Of a DNA stretch of 64,000 nt, positions 21,275-30,923 are shown in pieces. Every line of letters begins with the position of its first letter. The stretch's first letter is position 1. This DNA is from Apodospora peruviana. Lineage: Eukaryota > Ascomycota > Sordariomycetes > Sordariales > Lasiosphaeriaceae. The notes under the pieces are model-generated. The model saw only the letters and a list, made by a program, of their open reading frames with translations, ran no database searches and was not told the DNA's origin. Location of the stretch: assembly GCA_033439685.1 (NCBI GenBank), contig JAUEDM010000006.1, positions 434,001 to 498,000 on the forward strand, given 5' to 3'. The translations under genes were made by a program, and so were the position numbers.

Positions 21275-23488
21275 ATGTCGTCGACACCCGCTGTTCAGCT
21301 CGCCGGCTTGCAGACGGAGGACCGCAACCTACGGACGACAGACATCGACACCGTCACAACCCTGGAGCTATGTCGAATCCTCAATCGAGAGGATTCACGA
21401 GTCCCCTCAGCGATCGAGTCTTGTATTCCTGTCATTGCCAAGGTCATCGATACCCTGGCGGAGCGAGTGCGTAATGGTGGAAGGGTCTTCTACATTGGTG
21501 CTGGGACGAGCGGAAGGTAATTAATCAAATCAAGGTTCATGTTCCGTGTCGAGTATACCTAGAGCAAGATCTACTAACACACCAGTAAACAACCTAGACT
21601 AGGCGTTCTCGATGCCTCAGAAATACCACCTACGTATTCGTCCCCATCTGACCAGTTCATAGCGCTTATAGCTGGCGGCGACCATGCCCTCCGCCATGCC
21701 AAGGAAGGCGCCGAGGACGACAGGGACGGTGCAGAAGCGGACTTGCGGCCGTTTAACCTCGATCCGACGGTGGACTCGTTGATTGGGATCGCTTCCTCGG
21801 GTCGCACCCCTTACGTGCTCGGTGGCTTGTCATATGCCAAGTCCAGAGGTGCTACCACCGTTGCTGTTGTCTGTGTCTCGCCATCAGCCGTTGAGGTGGA
21901 AGGAAACGCCGACTATCTCATTCCTGCGGTTACGGGGCCCGAGGTGGTCACCGGTAGCACGAGGATGAAGGCAGGAACGGCGACAAAGTTGGTGCTCAAC
22001 ATGATCAGCACCGGGATCATGATACAGCTGGGGAAAACGTACGGGAACTTGGTATGTTTTGGTGGTCAACCTAATTTCAAGACGTGGGACGGAGAGACTG
22101 ATTCAAGTGGATTAGATGGTTGACCTAAAAGCAACGAATATCAAGCTTAAGCAACGTGCCAGAAACATACTCCGATTTATCGGTGGGAAATCTTGCATCC
22201 AGTCTGACCAGGAGCTGGACAGTATTCTCGAGAGCTGCCAAGGAAGCGTCAAGCTCGCTGCCGTGACAATTGTCCTAAAGGTGTCGATAGCCGAGGCGCA
22301 GGACCGACTTCAGAGAAACAAGGGAGTCCTGGCCCGAGTTTTTGAAGAAGCTCGCGGGAAGAATGCCATGGCTAGATCGCAAGAGGGTGGTGACTTGGTT
22401 CTTTGTGTCGACTCTGGAGGCAGTAGCTGTAAAGCAGTTATCATGGCGAAAACCGGGGAGGTAGGGGCTGGTTGCGCTGGCCCATGCAATGTGTATGTCT
22501 TTCCTTCCCCAATTCCAAACGCGGTTTACTGATCTTTTGCAGCACAAACATTGGTGTCGAAAGTGCCATGGCAGTCATTTCCGAGGCAGTACAAAACGCA
22601 GTAGATGACTGCAAGACCATCAGGGGTTTCCAGTTTCAAGCCATAGAACTGTCGGCCGCCTGGGTCGGTATGGCTGGCTATGGCAGACCTTCGCTGTCTC
22701 CGGTTATTGACAAGTCCCTTTCCAAACTTCTTGGACTTCCTCTAGGCCCACGACTGAAAATCACCAACGATATCGACATTCTCCCCTCAGCCGTAACTGA
22801 TCGCGTAGATCTTGACACAGTAGTCGTGGTAGTCGCTGGAACGGGCTCCGTCACCATGAGTTACAAGAAGGTCAACGGAGAGTTCCACCGAGCCAATCGA
22901 GTTGGCGGCTGGGGTTACATTTTCGGCGACGGTGGCTCTGCCTACGATATTGGCCGGGAAGCGCTTCGCGGAGCTCTACTTTCGTCGGACATATATCGTC
23001 TGCGCAAGCAGCTGGATCCTACTACCGACATTCGGACCCCACCCAGTCTGTCGCAGGCCATCTTTCAACATTTCGAGTCACTATATCCAGGATCTCGAGC
23101 TGAAGACCTGCTCAGCACGATCCTAGTCCCCGATGCCACGCTGCACGACGCGAGGGATGCTACTCTTGCGACCACCAAGCGCATTGCCGGCCTTGCCCAT
23201 CTCGTCGTCTCATTAGCTGGCTCTGATGACGAGGCCAGACGTATTGTTCAGGCTGGAGTGTCGGGTCTAGTAGACCAGGTGGCGCTGCTCGTCCAAACTC
23301 AAGGCATCGACACCCTCGAATCGGGGCTTGTGTTGGCAGGAGGAATGATGCAGAACGAACTGTACAGAGCCATGTTTGCGACAGCCCTTGAGAATAGGTG
23401 CGGCCAGTTCAAGCAAACTGAGCACGTGGCCCAGCCAGCTGTCTGTGGAGCGAGATGTCTCTTGAGTCAAATAAAGTCTACCAAGTGA
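21275..23488 (+). CDS. MurQ-type N-acetylmuramate-6-phosphate etherase fused to BadF/NagK-type sugar kinase
   Basis: Four exons (21275-21516, 21598-22051, 22116-22492, 22543-23488; introns 81, 64 and 50 nt) give 672 residues. Residues 1 to about 315 are a SIS-fold MurQ etherase: IGAGTSGRLGVLDASE (74-89, with the catalytic Glu89), then EGAED (117-121) holding the second conserved acid, then TGSTRMKAGTATK and NLMVDLKATNIKL. Residues about 324-672 are a BadF/BadG-type ATPase: CVDSGGSS phosphate loop (from 330), TNDIDI, VVAGTGSV and GWGYIFGDGGSAYDIGREA. MurQ removes D-lactate from MurNAc-6-phosphate giving GlcNAc-6-phosphate. Kinases of this fold (bacterial MurK, NagK) phosphorylate MurNAc or GlcNAc. 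No signal peptide, so cytosolic. Two sequential steps in one polypeptide is the natural reading. Fungi make no MurNAc, so the substrate must be of bacterial origin if the activity is retained. Some fungal databases label such proteins 'glucokinase regulator-like'. Confidence 0.92.
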
Positions 23489-23892
23489 TTAGGCCAGTAT
23501 CTTGGCAATGCCTGCCAGGAATGTAGGATCGACACGGAAGATTAGTAACCCCTGTCTTTTGACATGACACCTTCCGTAGGCAATCTAGCAGATGCCATCC
23601 ATTCTACCGAGCTCTGGCGTATCTGAGGTTACATGACTAATAGGTAGTAAGCATCCTAGTTAGATCTTCCCGGAGTCCGTGTCTGAGATGAACCCGGCAT
23701 CGGAAAGTGAACTTCACGGGTCATCCTCACTGACATGCGGGGACCGATGCAACATGGCGGGTTACAGTGACATCAAGCACCCACGAAGCTACCGGAAGAA
23801 GACCAGGATACATAGTGTTCATATTTGCGGTCGACTTCTTCATTGCTTAGTTCTTGGGATTTCATGATATCCCGACTAGTCAGCTTTTCACG
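23489..23892. other. Short promoter interval of the S12 hydrolase gene
   Basis: Four hundred bases between two same-strand genes of the putative muropeptide locus. Nothing else is recognised. Confidence 0.5.
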
Positions 23893-25224
23893 ATGGCTTC
23901 TCTTATTCGGAATATCGCCGCCGTTACCGCATGCATCATTGGCATCGCCAACCATTCATTAGCCAAGACCATTTGCCCAAGGGATGTCCTCTGCCATGGC
24001 ACACCCGAGTCAGTGGGCATGCTGTCGAAGCCACTACATGAAATGGTCGCCAACTTGACGAATTTTACAGAGGCAAGGTCTTGGGGATCACCGACACACA
24101 ACCAGGTCCTCCCAGTTCAGCCGGGAGGCGCAGTGCTCATCGCCCATGACGGCGTGATTGTGAGCCACTTCGCCTTTGGCAAGCGTCGCCTCTGGGCTTC
24201 GGTCGACGGATTCAACGGCACCTTGCTTCCGCCGAGGGAGAGAGAGGACGCAACCATCGACACCATCTACGACATGGCGAGTCTCACAAAGATGTTTACC
24301 ACGGTAGCCGCCCTGCGGTGCATCGACCGCGGTCTGGTTGCCTTGAACGGCACAGTCGCATCTTACCTCCCAAAGTTTGCAACGAACGGAAAGGAGGGCA
24401 TCACCATCGTCCAGCTCATGACGCACACCAGCGGCCTGGCAGCAGATCCGGCAATCGGTCTCTGGATGACGCTGTACCCAACATACGAGGCACGTGTTGG
24501 ACAGATCCTGAACGAGACTCTCCGCAACACGCCGGGATCAACCTACTTGTACTCAGACATCAACTACATGACGCTGATGCTTGTGATCGAAAAGGTGACG
24601 GGTAAGCCTCTCGACAAAGTAATCTACGAGTACACGTCGGTGATGGGAATGAAAGACACCTTCTTCAACAGGGGCAACATCGAGGGCCCCAAGCTCCCCT
24701 TCTACAACAGGATAGCCACCCAAGAGTTCCAGATCGACATTTTGGGGGACGATGAACCCCAACGCCCGCAACCAATCCGCGGCACGGTCCACGACGAGAA
24801 CGGCTGGGGTCTGGACGGCGTCTCGGGCCACGCAGGCCTGTTCTCGACCGTGCTCGACACGGCGCGCTTCTGCCAGATGATCCTGAACAACGGGACCTAC
24901 GGCGGCAAGCGCATCCTGTCCCAGGAGTCGGTCGATCTCATCTTCACCAATCTCAACGCCCGATTCGGCGCCGGAAATAGCCATGGTGTTGGGTTCGAGC
25001 TGAACCAGTACTACACCGCTGGGCCGATGGCGAATCCGCTCGCGGCCAGCCACACCGGGTATACCGGCACGTCAATGGTGATTGATCGGGCTAGTGATAC
25101 TTTGTTTCTGCACTTTGCGAACAGGGTGCATCCGTCTCGGAGCTGGTCGAGCAACAATATTGTTAGGGAGACGGTTGGTGCGTGGGTTGCGACGGCGCTG
25201 GGCAGAACAGTTGTGTTTCCTTAG
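23893..25224 (+). CDS. Secreted beta-lactamase-fold serine hydrolase (S12; AmiE/YbbE-like candidate amidase)
   Basis: One exon, 443 residues from the ATG at 23893. An in-frame ATG at 23854 adds 13 residues ahead of the signal peptide and is less likely. The signal peptide spans about 1-24. The catalytic triad of the class C beta-lactamase/S12 fold is visible: SLTK at 130-133 (nucleophile Ser130, Lys133), YSD at 220-222 in the YxN position, and HTG at 387-389 in the KTG position. The stretches TVHDENGW (298-305) and SGHAGLFST (311-319) recall the bacterial YbbE/AmiE branch, which in Bacillus cleaves the MurNAc-L-Ala amide of muropeptides after NagZ. Other members are esterases or D-peptidases, so amidase is an inference supported by position between the MurQ fusion and the NagZ-like gene. 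Several sequons suggest glycosylation. Confidence 0.85.
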   Translation: MASLIRNIAAVTACIIGIANHSLAKTICPRDVLCHGTPESVGMLSKPLHEMVANLTNFTEARSWGSPTHNQVLPVQPGGAVLIAHDGVIVSHFAFGKRRLWASVDGFNGTLLPPREREDATIDTIYDMASLTKMFTTVAALRCIDRGLVALNGTVASYLPKFATNGKEGITIVQLMTHTSGLAADPAIGLWMTLYPTYEARVGQILNETLRNTPGSTYLYSDINYMTLMLVIEKVTGKPLDKVIYEYTSVMGMKDTFFNRGNIEGPKLPFYNRIATQEFQIDILGDDEPQRPQPIRGTVHDENGWGLDGVSGHAGLFSTVLDTARFCQMILNNGTYGGKRILSQESVDLIFTNLNARFGAGNSHGVGFELNQYYTAGPMANPLAASHTGYTGTSMVIDRASDTLFLHFANRVHPSRSWSSNNIVRETVGAWVATALGRTVVFP

Positions 25225-26129
25225 GAGTACATGTTGTGGTCTTGTAGTTGATTTGTTAGAGAAATAGCAAATTCTTCCATGAGAAAGCGTCTCATTGTGT
25301 CTTCATTTCAACGGGCTTGAACTACCTGCTACTATGTTTATCTATAACTGTACCAAACTTCGAAGTTGGCGACGACACATTACAGCTAATGACAAGCTAT
25401 TGTTGAGTCGTAAAGGTCTATCCAAGGGTATTATTCATTTCCCAAGCCTTTCTAGATGATCTGATCATCCCATCAAGGGGTAGCTTGTTTCCCCAGCTCG
25501 AGGCCACCCCCGTGATCGGCAATGGCGATCACCCGGCAGTAATATGCAAAGTGGCAACCTATACATGATCCCCGCTTTGCCATATCCTGCAACGTTGAAG
25601 CCAACCTGCCACTATGGGTTAGAGGGATGTCCTGTTATCAAGTTTCAGGTTTGGGGGGTATTGTGTGTCTCCTGGGAAAGCTGCATATGGTGCTCTGTGG
25701 TTGCTCAAAATTCAAGACCTTCCTGAAGTTGTCAAGAGGAGTGGGTATCAATCAGCCATTGTTACATCCCCCTTCCGTTGGTCTGCTACAAGTCTTGCAG
25801 GCCGATGTTATTCTTTCCATGTAGTAGTGTAGCATTCCTAGCTTACACGTAATAGAATAAACTCCGACTCCGTCTGCAATGCCTCAACCCAAATTGACGA
25901 TGACCGTCAGTTGTGGTTCTGTACTTGAAAGTTAGAAGTAAGCACCCTAGATCAGTTCATTTGGATTCGGATGAACTCTTCTCCACCGGATATATATAGG
26001 TCCATTACATTCGACCAGACATCCAACTGGGTCAAAGCCAGACTGTGTATACAAACCCAGCCTCCATTCACATCAATTGCACACCAATTACAACTGGTCT
26101 TTACCAGTGGTCCTTTCTTGTACAGCACG
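25225..26129. other. Intergenic region upstream of the NagZ-like gene
   Basis: About 0.9 kb between same-strand genes. It holds the GH3 promoter, with a TATATATA run at 25991-25998. No gene is seen. Confidence 0.5.
25991..25998 (+). promoter_or_regulatory. Probable TATA box of the GH3 gene
   Basis: TATATATA lies 132 bases upstream of the chosen GH3 start codon at 26130, a normal fungal distance. It also argues against the far upstream in-frame ATG at 25971, which would be before the TATA. Confidence 0.5.
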
Positions 26130-27239
26130 ATGCGTCTCACTTTGTGGTCGGGCTTGTTCTTCGGCCTGGCATTGCCCACTTTGGCGAATGTGCCATCCGG
26201 TATCACAGATCGCGACCTTTCCATATTGGCAGGGTCGCACGTCATATATTCCTGGCCGAGCACCGTCGAACCTCCAAACAGCCTGCTGCAAGCCGTCCGC
26301 GACGGCTTAGTTGGAGGCGTCATCTTGTTCGGCGAGAATGTCGGCAACGGAACGCCAGCTGCCCTTCAGTCACTCCAATCCGCCTACAAGGCATCCCCAG
26401 CTCCGGCAGTTTTCCGCAAGTACGTTGGGATGGACGGTGCGCTCTTCCTGACGACAGACCAGGAGGGCGGGAAAGTCCGGCGCATCAAGGACGGCGGGCC
26501 GTACTTGACCGCAAAGCAGATCGGTGCATCTGCCGATCCAGCCGCGGCAGGTAAAACGGCCGGTGAAGACGCGGCCGCGTCCCTGAAGAGGTACAACTTC
26601 AACGCCAACCTTGCGCCCGTGCTGGATATTTACCGTGAGGCTGGAAACTTCATCGACTCTTATGAGCGGTCATACGGCAACACCTCGGCGCTCGTCTCCA
26701 AACCCGCGACGGAATTCGTCAAGGCGCAGCAGGCCGCGGGCATCCCGGCCACGGTCAAGCATTTCCCCGGCCTCGGCGCAGCGGCTCGACAAGCGAATAC
26801 CGATCTGGAGCCCGTCACTCTCAGCCTGACTTTGCAGGAGATCCGCAACGTCGATGAGATCCCATACACCTACGCCATAGCCGCCGGTGTAGACCTCGTT
26901 ATGGCATCGTGGGCCATCTACCCTGCTATGGACAAGCTGCCGTCCGGCCTCAGCAGCAAGTGGATCGAAGACGAGCTGCGCGGCCGACTTGGGTTCAAGG
27001 GGGTTACCATCACAGATGCGCTTGAGGCCGGTTCGTTGGCGCCATTTGGTAATCTGCCGACCGTGTCCCTGATGGCTGCCAAAGCGGGTATGGATATGTT
27101 ACTGGCCAGTGAGCGGAACGTGACGCAAGGCGTGGTTGTGAGAGCAGCGCTCATCGACGCGCTCAAGAGCGGTAACTTGGGCTGGGCGGATTTCATGGCT
27201 TCGACGCTGAGGATCATGACTTTAAGAAAGAAGTTGTAA
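26130..27239 (+). CDS. Secreted NagZ-like GH3 beta-N-acetylglucosaminidase (variant acid/base loop)
   Basis: One exon, 369 residues from the ATG at 26130, where a signal peptide begins (MRLTLWSGLFFGLALPTLA). It is a single GH3 TIM-barrel domain of NagZ length, without the second domain of large GH3 beta-glucosidases. Visible motifs: GGVILFGEN (62-70), TTDQEGGKVRRI (108-119), KHFPGLG (210-216), and VTITDALEAG (292-301) with the nucleophile Asp296. In classical NagZ the loop after KHFPGHG ends in an Asp-Ser-His dyad that acts as acid/base. Here it reads KHFPGLG...NTD with no His, a variant I associate with some actinobacterial and fungal members. Fungal secreted relatives act on GlcNAc-containing substrates (chitin fragments); in this setting GlcNAc-MurNAc from peptidoglycan is the other candidate. 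Activity and substrate are inferred. Confidence 0.9.
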   Translation: MRLTLWSGLFFGLALPTLANVPSGITDRDLSILAGSHVIYSWPSTVEPPNSLLQAVRDGLVGGVILFGENVGNGTPAALQSLQSAYKASPAPAVFRKYVGMDGALFLTTDQEGGKVRRIKDGGPYLTAKQIGASADPAAAGKTAGEDAAASLKRYNFNANLAPVLDIYREAGNFIDSYERSYGNTSALVSKPATEFVKAQQAAGIPATVKHFPGLGAAARQANTDLEPVTLSLTLQEIRNVDEIPYTYAIAAGVDLVMASWAIYPAMDKLPSGLSSKWIEDELRGRLGFKGVTITDALEAGSLAPFGNLPTVSLMAAKAGMDMLLASERNVTQGVVVRAALIDALKSGNLGWADFMASTLRIMTLRKKL

Positions 27240-27473
27240 TTACCTAGGTAGGTGATTACCTAGGTAGGTGGACTAGAGCGAGCATGGAGGTTGAAGTGGA
27301 GTTGGTACTAGTACTGGACTCATTATCATTATAATATCACTTCCCATGTCTGGTACAACGGCGCCTTAATACACCATTCGCATGCAATCGCCACAACCAA
27401 AATACTACTCTAAAGCTCATCCCGAGGCCTGCACTGCCTATCCTCATCGATATACGGCCTATAGCCGCCCATA

Positions 27474-28739
27474 TCATCCAACACGCTGCGCTTCCTTCCC
27501 AGGCCCGTACGGCGCGATATTGGCAAGGAACCGGTTCTTCTTGATGCTGTGGTCGAACATGCGCACGTAGAGGGCGTTGGTGTTGAGCCGGGGGAGTAGC
27601 CGCCAAAGGTGTACTGCGACATGATGCAGCCGAGCTGCTCGGCCAGGACCTTGCGGATTTCTTCTTCGTCGAGCTTGTACTCTTCCGCGGGTTCCATCAG
27701 CGGCTTCACCTTGACGTCGAGCCCGGCGCCTTCGCGGAGCTTGTCTAACAGGGCCCTGTCGTTCTCCTCTGTCCCGCGCGTTCTGAGTGGTTGTCCTTCC
27801 GGCGGGGGGCTTCAGGGCCGAAACTGAATCGCACCGAGATGCTGCCGTAATCATCATCCTCGTCACGCTTCTTGTTCTCGCTGTTCAAGAAGGAAAAGTG
27901 GACGTCTCGGCCGTCCTTGAGCTGGCCGCCGAACACGGGACGCGTAACGACTTCTCCTCCTTCGTGCTGCTGCCACCCATCGCCGGTATCCCTCTTACTG
28001 CCGGGAGGCGATGCGGCGACTGTCGTGTCATTCCAGAACCCGATGTGGCGGACGTCGAAGCCGAACATGTCGGACAGAGCCGGGAGTGCGGCTTGCGCGC
28101 CCAGGGTGAGGTCCTTCTTCGGCGTCCCACGGGTATTCCCCATCGTGTCGGCCCAGATCTTCTGGAGCGTGGTGATGGCTTGCGGTCCGCTCAAGGCCAG
28201 CAGGGCCCATGAGAGGACGACGATGATGCTGTTGACGACGCACCAGAACACTTGTGCTGCGTATTTCTGGCCCGACTTCCGCAGCTCCTGGGCCTCGCGG
28301 CAGTTGGAGTCTGGGAGGAAGAGCTGGGCGAAGCCGTAGAGGCCGGTCTTGATGGAGATGAAGAAGCAGATGACACCATACATATGCAGCCCGTATTTCT
28401 TTCGGAATCCGGCAAAGTCGAACTGGAGGGCTGACAGGTCTGTTAAGAATGTCATGATTAGCACTTCGAGGGTTAATTAGAAGAAAAGGACTTTCTGGCG
28501 GATGACGTACCAGTAGAACCGCGCACCGTGAACTCGCGGGCAGGAGCATGAGTGGCATCATAATCACCATGGAGAGGTAACATGGGGTCAATGTTTTGGC
28601 TGGTTTGGTCTTCAGGGAAGGGTGTTTTTGGGACCAGCGAGACTCTTGGTGGTGGTGCCAGATAAGCTGCCGAGGCCAGAGCCGAAAATAAGCAAAGGAG
28701 AAGGAGGTAACCCTTCTTGCGGAGGTAGAGGGATGTCAT
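27474..28739 (-). pseudogene. Fungal membrane protein gene with two C-homopolymer frameshifts (broken or sequencing error)
   Basis: The start is at 28739 with a signal peptide (MTSLYLRKKGYLLLLCLFSA). An intron (28464-28510) joins exon 1 to a stretch with two hydrophobic helices (GVICFFISIKTGLYGFAQLFL and VVNSIIVVLSWALLAL) and a polar tail. The frame then breaks twice. It shifts near the run of six G at 27804-27809, after which ENDRALLDKLREGAGL continues in another frame. It shifts again at five G, 27590-27594, after which LNTNALYVRMFDHSI runs to a stop at 27474. Each break is explained by one missing base in a homopolymer. Either the gene is decaying or the assembly under-called these runs. 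The family is not recognised; the acidic/Lys-rich tail is probably extracellular or cytosolic, not resolvable. Confidence 0.6.
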
Positions 28740-29372
28740 GTTGGCAGGCGTTGGAATTGTTGTTTGAGGTTTATATTTGAGTTTTATATTAACACCGGCT
28801 TTGGTGACGAAAAGGTATCTGTACTGTTGGATAGGAGTGTAAGAAGGGATAAGACAAGAAGCAAGGCATACCGGAGCATGTGGCTATTAGAGTAGGACAT
28901 GCGGCGACCTACGTTGCCATTTTATAGATTAGATCAAGGCCAATATGAAGTGTCATGGCCTCCAAGTTTTAAGACAATATGAATGATACTCGATCCGGCG
29001 TTCATGTGCTGGCCCTATTTTGTAAGAACATCATCTTAATGAGGACATATCTTGACCCCAAACAAATAGTGACTGGCAAATCTGCCTTGGGTAGTCAGGT
29101 CCTATCAGCACTAGAATCAATTCGAGGCTGTTGAGACACAATCATCCTTTCATCCTTTGGGAGAAAACATGATGGAGGCCCGGGTCCGGAGCGGGGCCGT
29201 GTGCTACCGGCTTAGGTGGACCCAGTCCGAGCCGTGAACTCGGACCCGAGCACTTGGCAGAATTAGCGGGACCCGGAGGTCCATCAGCCCGCCAGCCACG
29301 GATCCTGAATAAGCGCCGCACGGGCAGGCGGACAGACAATCAATTTGTGAGAGTGCAAATTATATTTTGATT

Positions 29373-29413
<41 letters not shown>

Positions 29414-29538
29414 GAAAGGCAATGCCAGCTATAAGAGAGATGATCTGCCCCAAGAGATCCGCCATATCATGCACACCCGGGACTTAGGACTGAACGCAAT
29501 ACCAATTCTCCAACACTTACTTCCCAGAGAAAAGAAAG
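28740..29538. other. Intergenic region with T38 run
   Basis: Back-to-back promoters of the broken membrane-protein gene (minus) and a small secreted protein gene (plus). It holds an uninterrupted run of 38 T (29375-29412), about 130 bases before the plus-strand start. No further gene is recognised. Confidence 0.5.
29375..29412. repeat. T38 homopolymer
   Basis: Longest homopolymer in the window. It could be a poly(dA:dT) promoter element or the poly(A) tail of an old retro-inserted sequence read from the other strand. No target-site duplication was checked. Confidence 0.95.
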
Positions 29539-30121
29539 ATGCGCATTTACACCTTACTCGCCACCACAGCCTTGCTGTATTCAGCAGCTTTTGCCTGGCA
29601 ATGTAAGTAAAATACCTTTAGGGTTATGAGACTGCAAAGGTATTAACATGTCTTTGCACAACACCAGTGGCCATGTACCGAGGCATGATCAAATTCACCC
29701 CGTATCCCGGCTCCCCGATGCAGCTGATCAGCGGCACGGACGGCGAGTGCCACAATTTTGGCGACGACCTCCCCGGGACCGACTGTGTGCAAATGATCTG
29801 GGAACCAGGCGCCACCGTGCCAACCGGACCGTATCCCGTGCAAGGCCATGCGGCTCGTGGTCGGTGAGTACTACGACAATCTTGCCGAGGGCACCAAGTG
29901 CTCCTTCTTCTACACCAAGAACTGCGACAGCGATCACATTGGAGCACCTAATAGGTGGTGTCCGAGCAAGTTTCGAAGCCACAGGGGAGACATCAAGTCT
30001 TTTAGATGTGCGAGTACTCCGGTGAGTATAATACTGCCTACCATGGTTGGTGAGTGTACGTAACTAACACATGGCCCAAATACAGAATAACGCTGGTCAA
30101 TCATTCCAGTTACCGCAGTGA
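29539..30121 (+). CDS. Small cysteine-rich secreted protein; internal frame uncertain
   Basis: ATG at 29539, signal peptide MRIYTLLATTALLYSAAFA, then intron 29603-29667. The second exon reads well to about 29820 (DGECHNFGDDLPGTDC...IWEPGAT). From about 29825 a different frame looks coding (KAMRLVVGEYYDNLAEGTK, then CSFFYTKNC...WCPSKF) and runs to a donor at 30022. After a 64-nt intron (30022-30085) the last exon ends at 30121 (QLPQ stop). Two readings fit. One is a one-base frameshift near 29817-29825, in a sequence of about 150 residues with at least six Cys. The other is an extra 93-nt intron (29863-29955, GTGAGT...CTAATAG) that keeps the first frame and deletes the Cys-rich middle. No family is recognised; effector-like in size and Cys content. 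Confidence 0.55.
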
Positions 30122-30923
30122 CTGGAAAGACTGATTTTCATTTGGTATTGGTTGCGTGAAGAGAAGATGGAATGCTTTGGTACTTTGAATGTAAACATGA
30201 ACTCGTCTCTTAACTGCATCTCATTCTTTGTTCCATTGAGAAGCCACATTAAATACCTGATTGATCTCTTTTCTTATCTTATGGCAATGAAACATAGACG
30301 ACTCATGAGTCCGGAAGCCGTCAATGACCGCCATCATCGGCCAGACCGGATGTGTTGTTGTTGTTGTTGTTGTTGTTGTCGATTCCAGTTCCAACAAACA
30401 CCGCACTAGACCCCTTGTCTGGCGTCAGACAAGCTCTGATCCGCGCCCAGGATCCAAGATCTAGGCTCTGGGCGAAACCAGTATCCTGGTAACCCGATCT
30501 CAATGCAGCAGAGCCCGATGGTCTGGATCAGGCCATCGGAACTGGGGTCAGGCACGTCAGGAGTCAGGGGTCTTTCGAAGCTGAATACCGAGCGCCCCAC
30601 CCACAGCAGGACCCTTAAGCCACGGCAAGACACTATTGACGGCGCGCGCCAGCCACTGGGCCCGATACGAGATGGTGGCTCGCTGGCCATTGGGCATCCC
30701 GGTGCGTTTTGTTGGCGGCCATCATCACACTTGCATCGAAAGAGGTTGGTGAGGGCGCCAGAGGGACGCAGAGAAAAAATCAGTAACCTCAGCTGACGAT
30801 GATGAACAGAACGGTCGTCATAAAGGCGGGCGGCTTCGCACCTCTTCCGCCATCAAAGATACTGGTTTTCACGAGCTCTCTTCAAAGCGAAACCCGACCT
30901 GTAGCCAAAGCCCAACCTCCGCA
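30122..30923. other. Intergenic region with (TTG)8
   Basis: 0.8 kb between two plus-strand genes. A (TTG)8 repeat lies at 30355-30378. The last part is the promoter of the Ser/Thr-linker protein. No gene is seen. Confidence 0.5.
30355..30378. repeat. (TTG)8 trinucleotide repeat
   Basis: Eight perfect TTG units in intergenic DNA. Confidence 0.9.

Noticed and set aside
21275..27239. Bacterial contamination or a very recent transfer as explanation of the MurQ/S12/GH3 genes
   Set aside because: The fusion has three ordinary fungal introns, the hydrolases have eukaryotic-type signal peptides and promoters, and fungal genes flank them; an older transfer remains possible.
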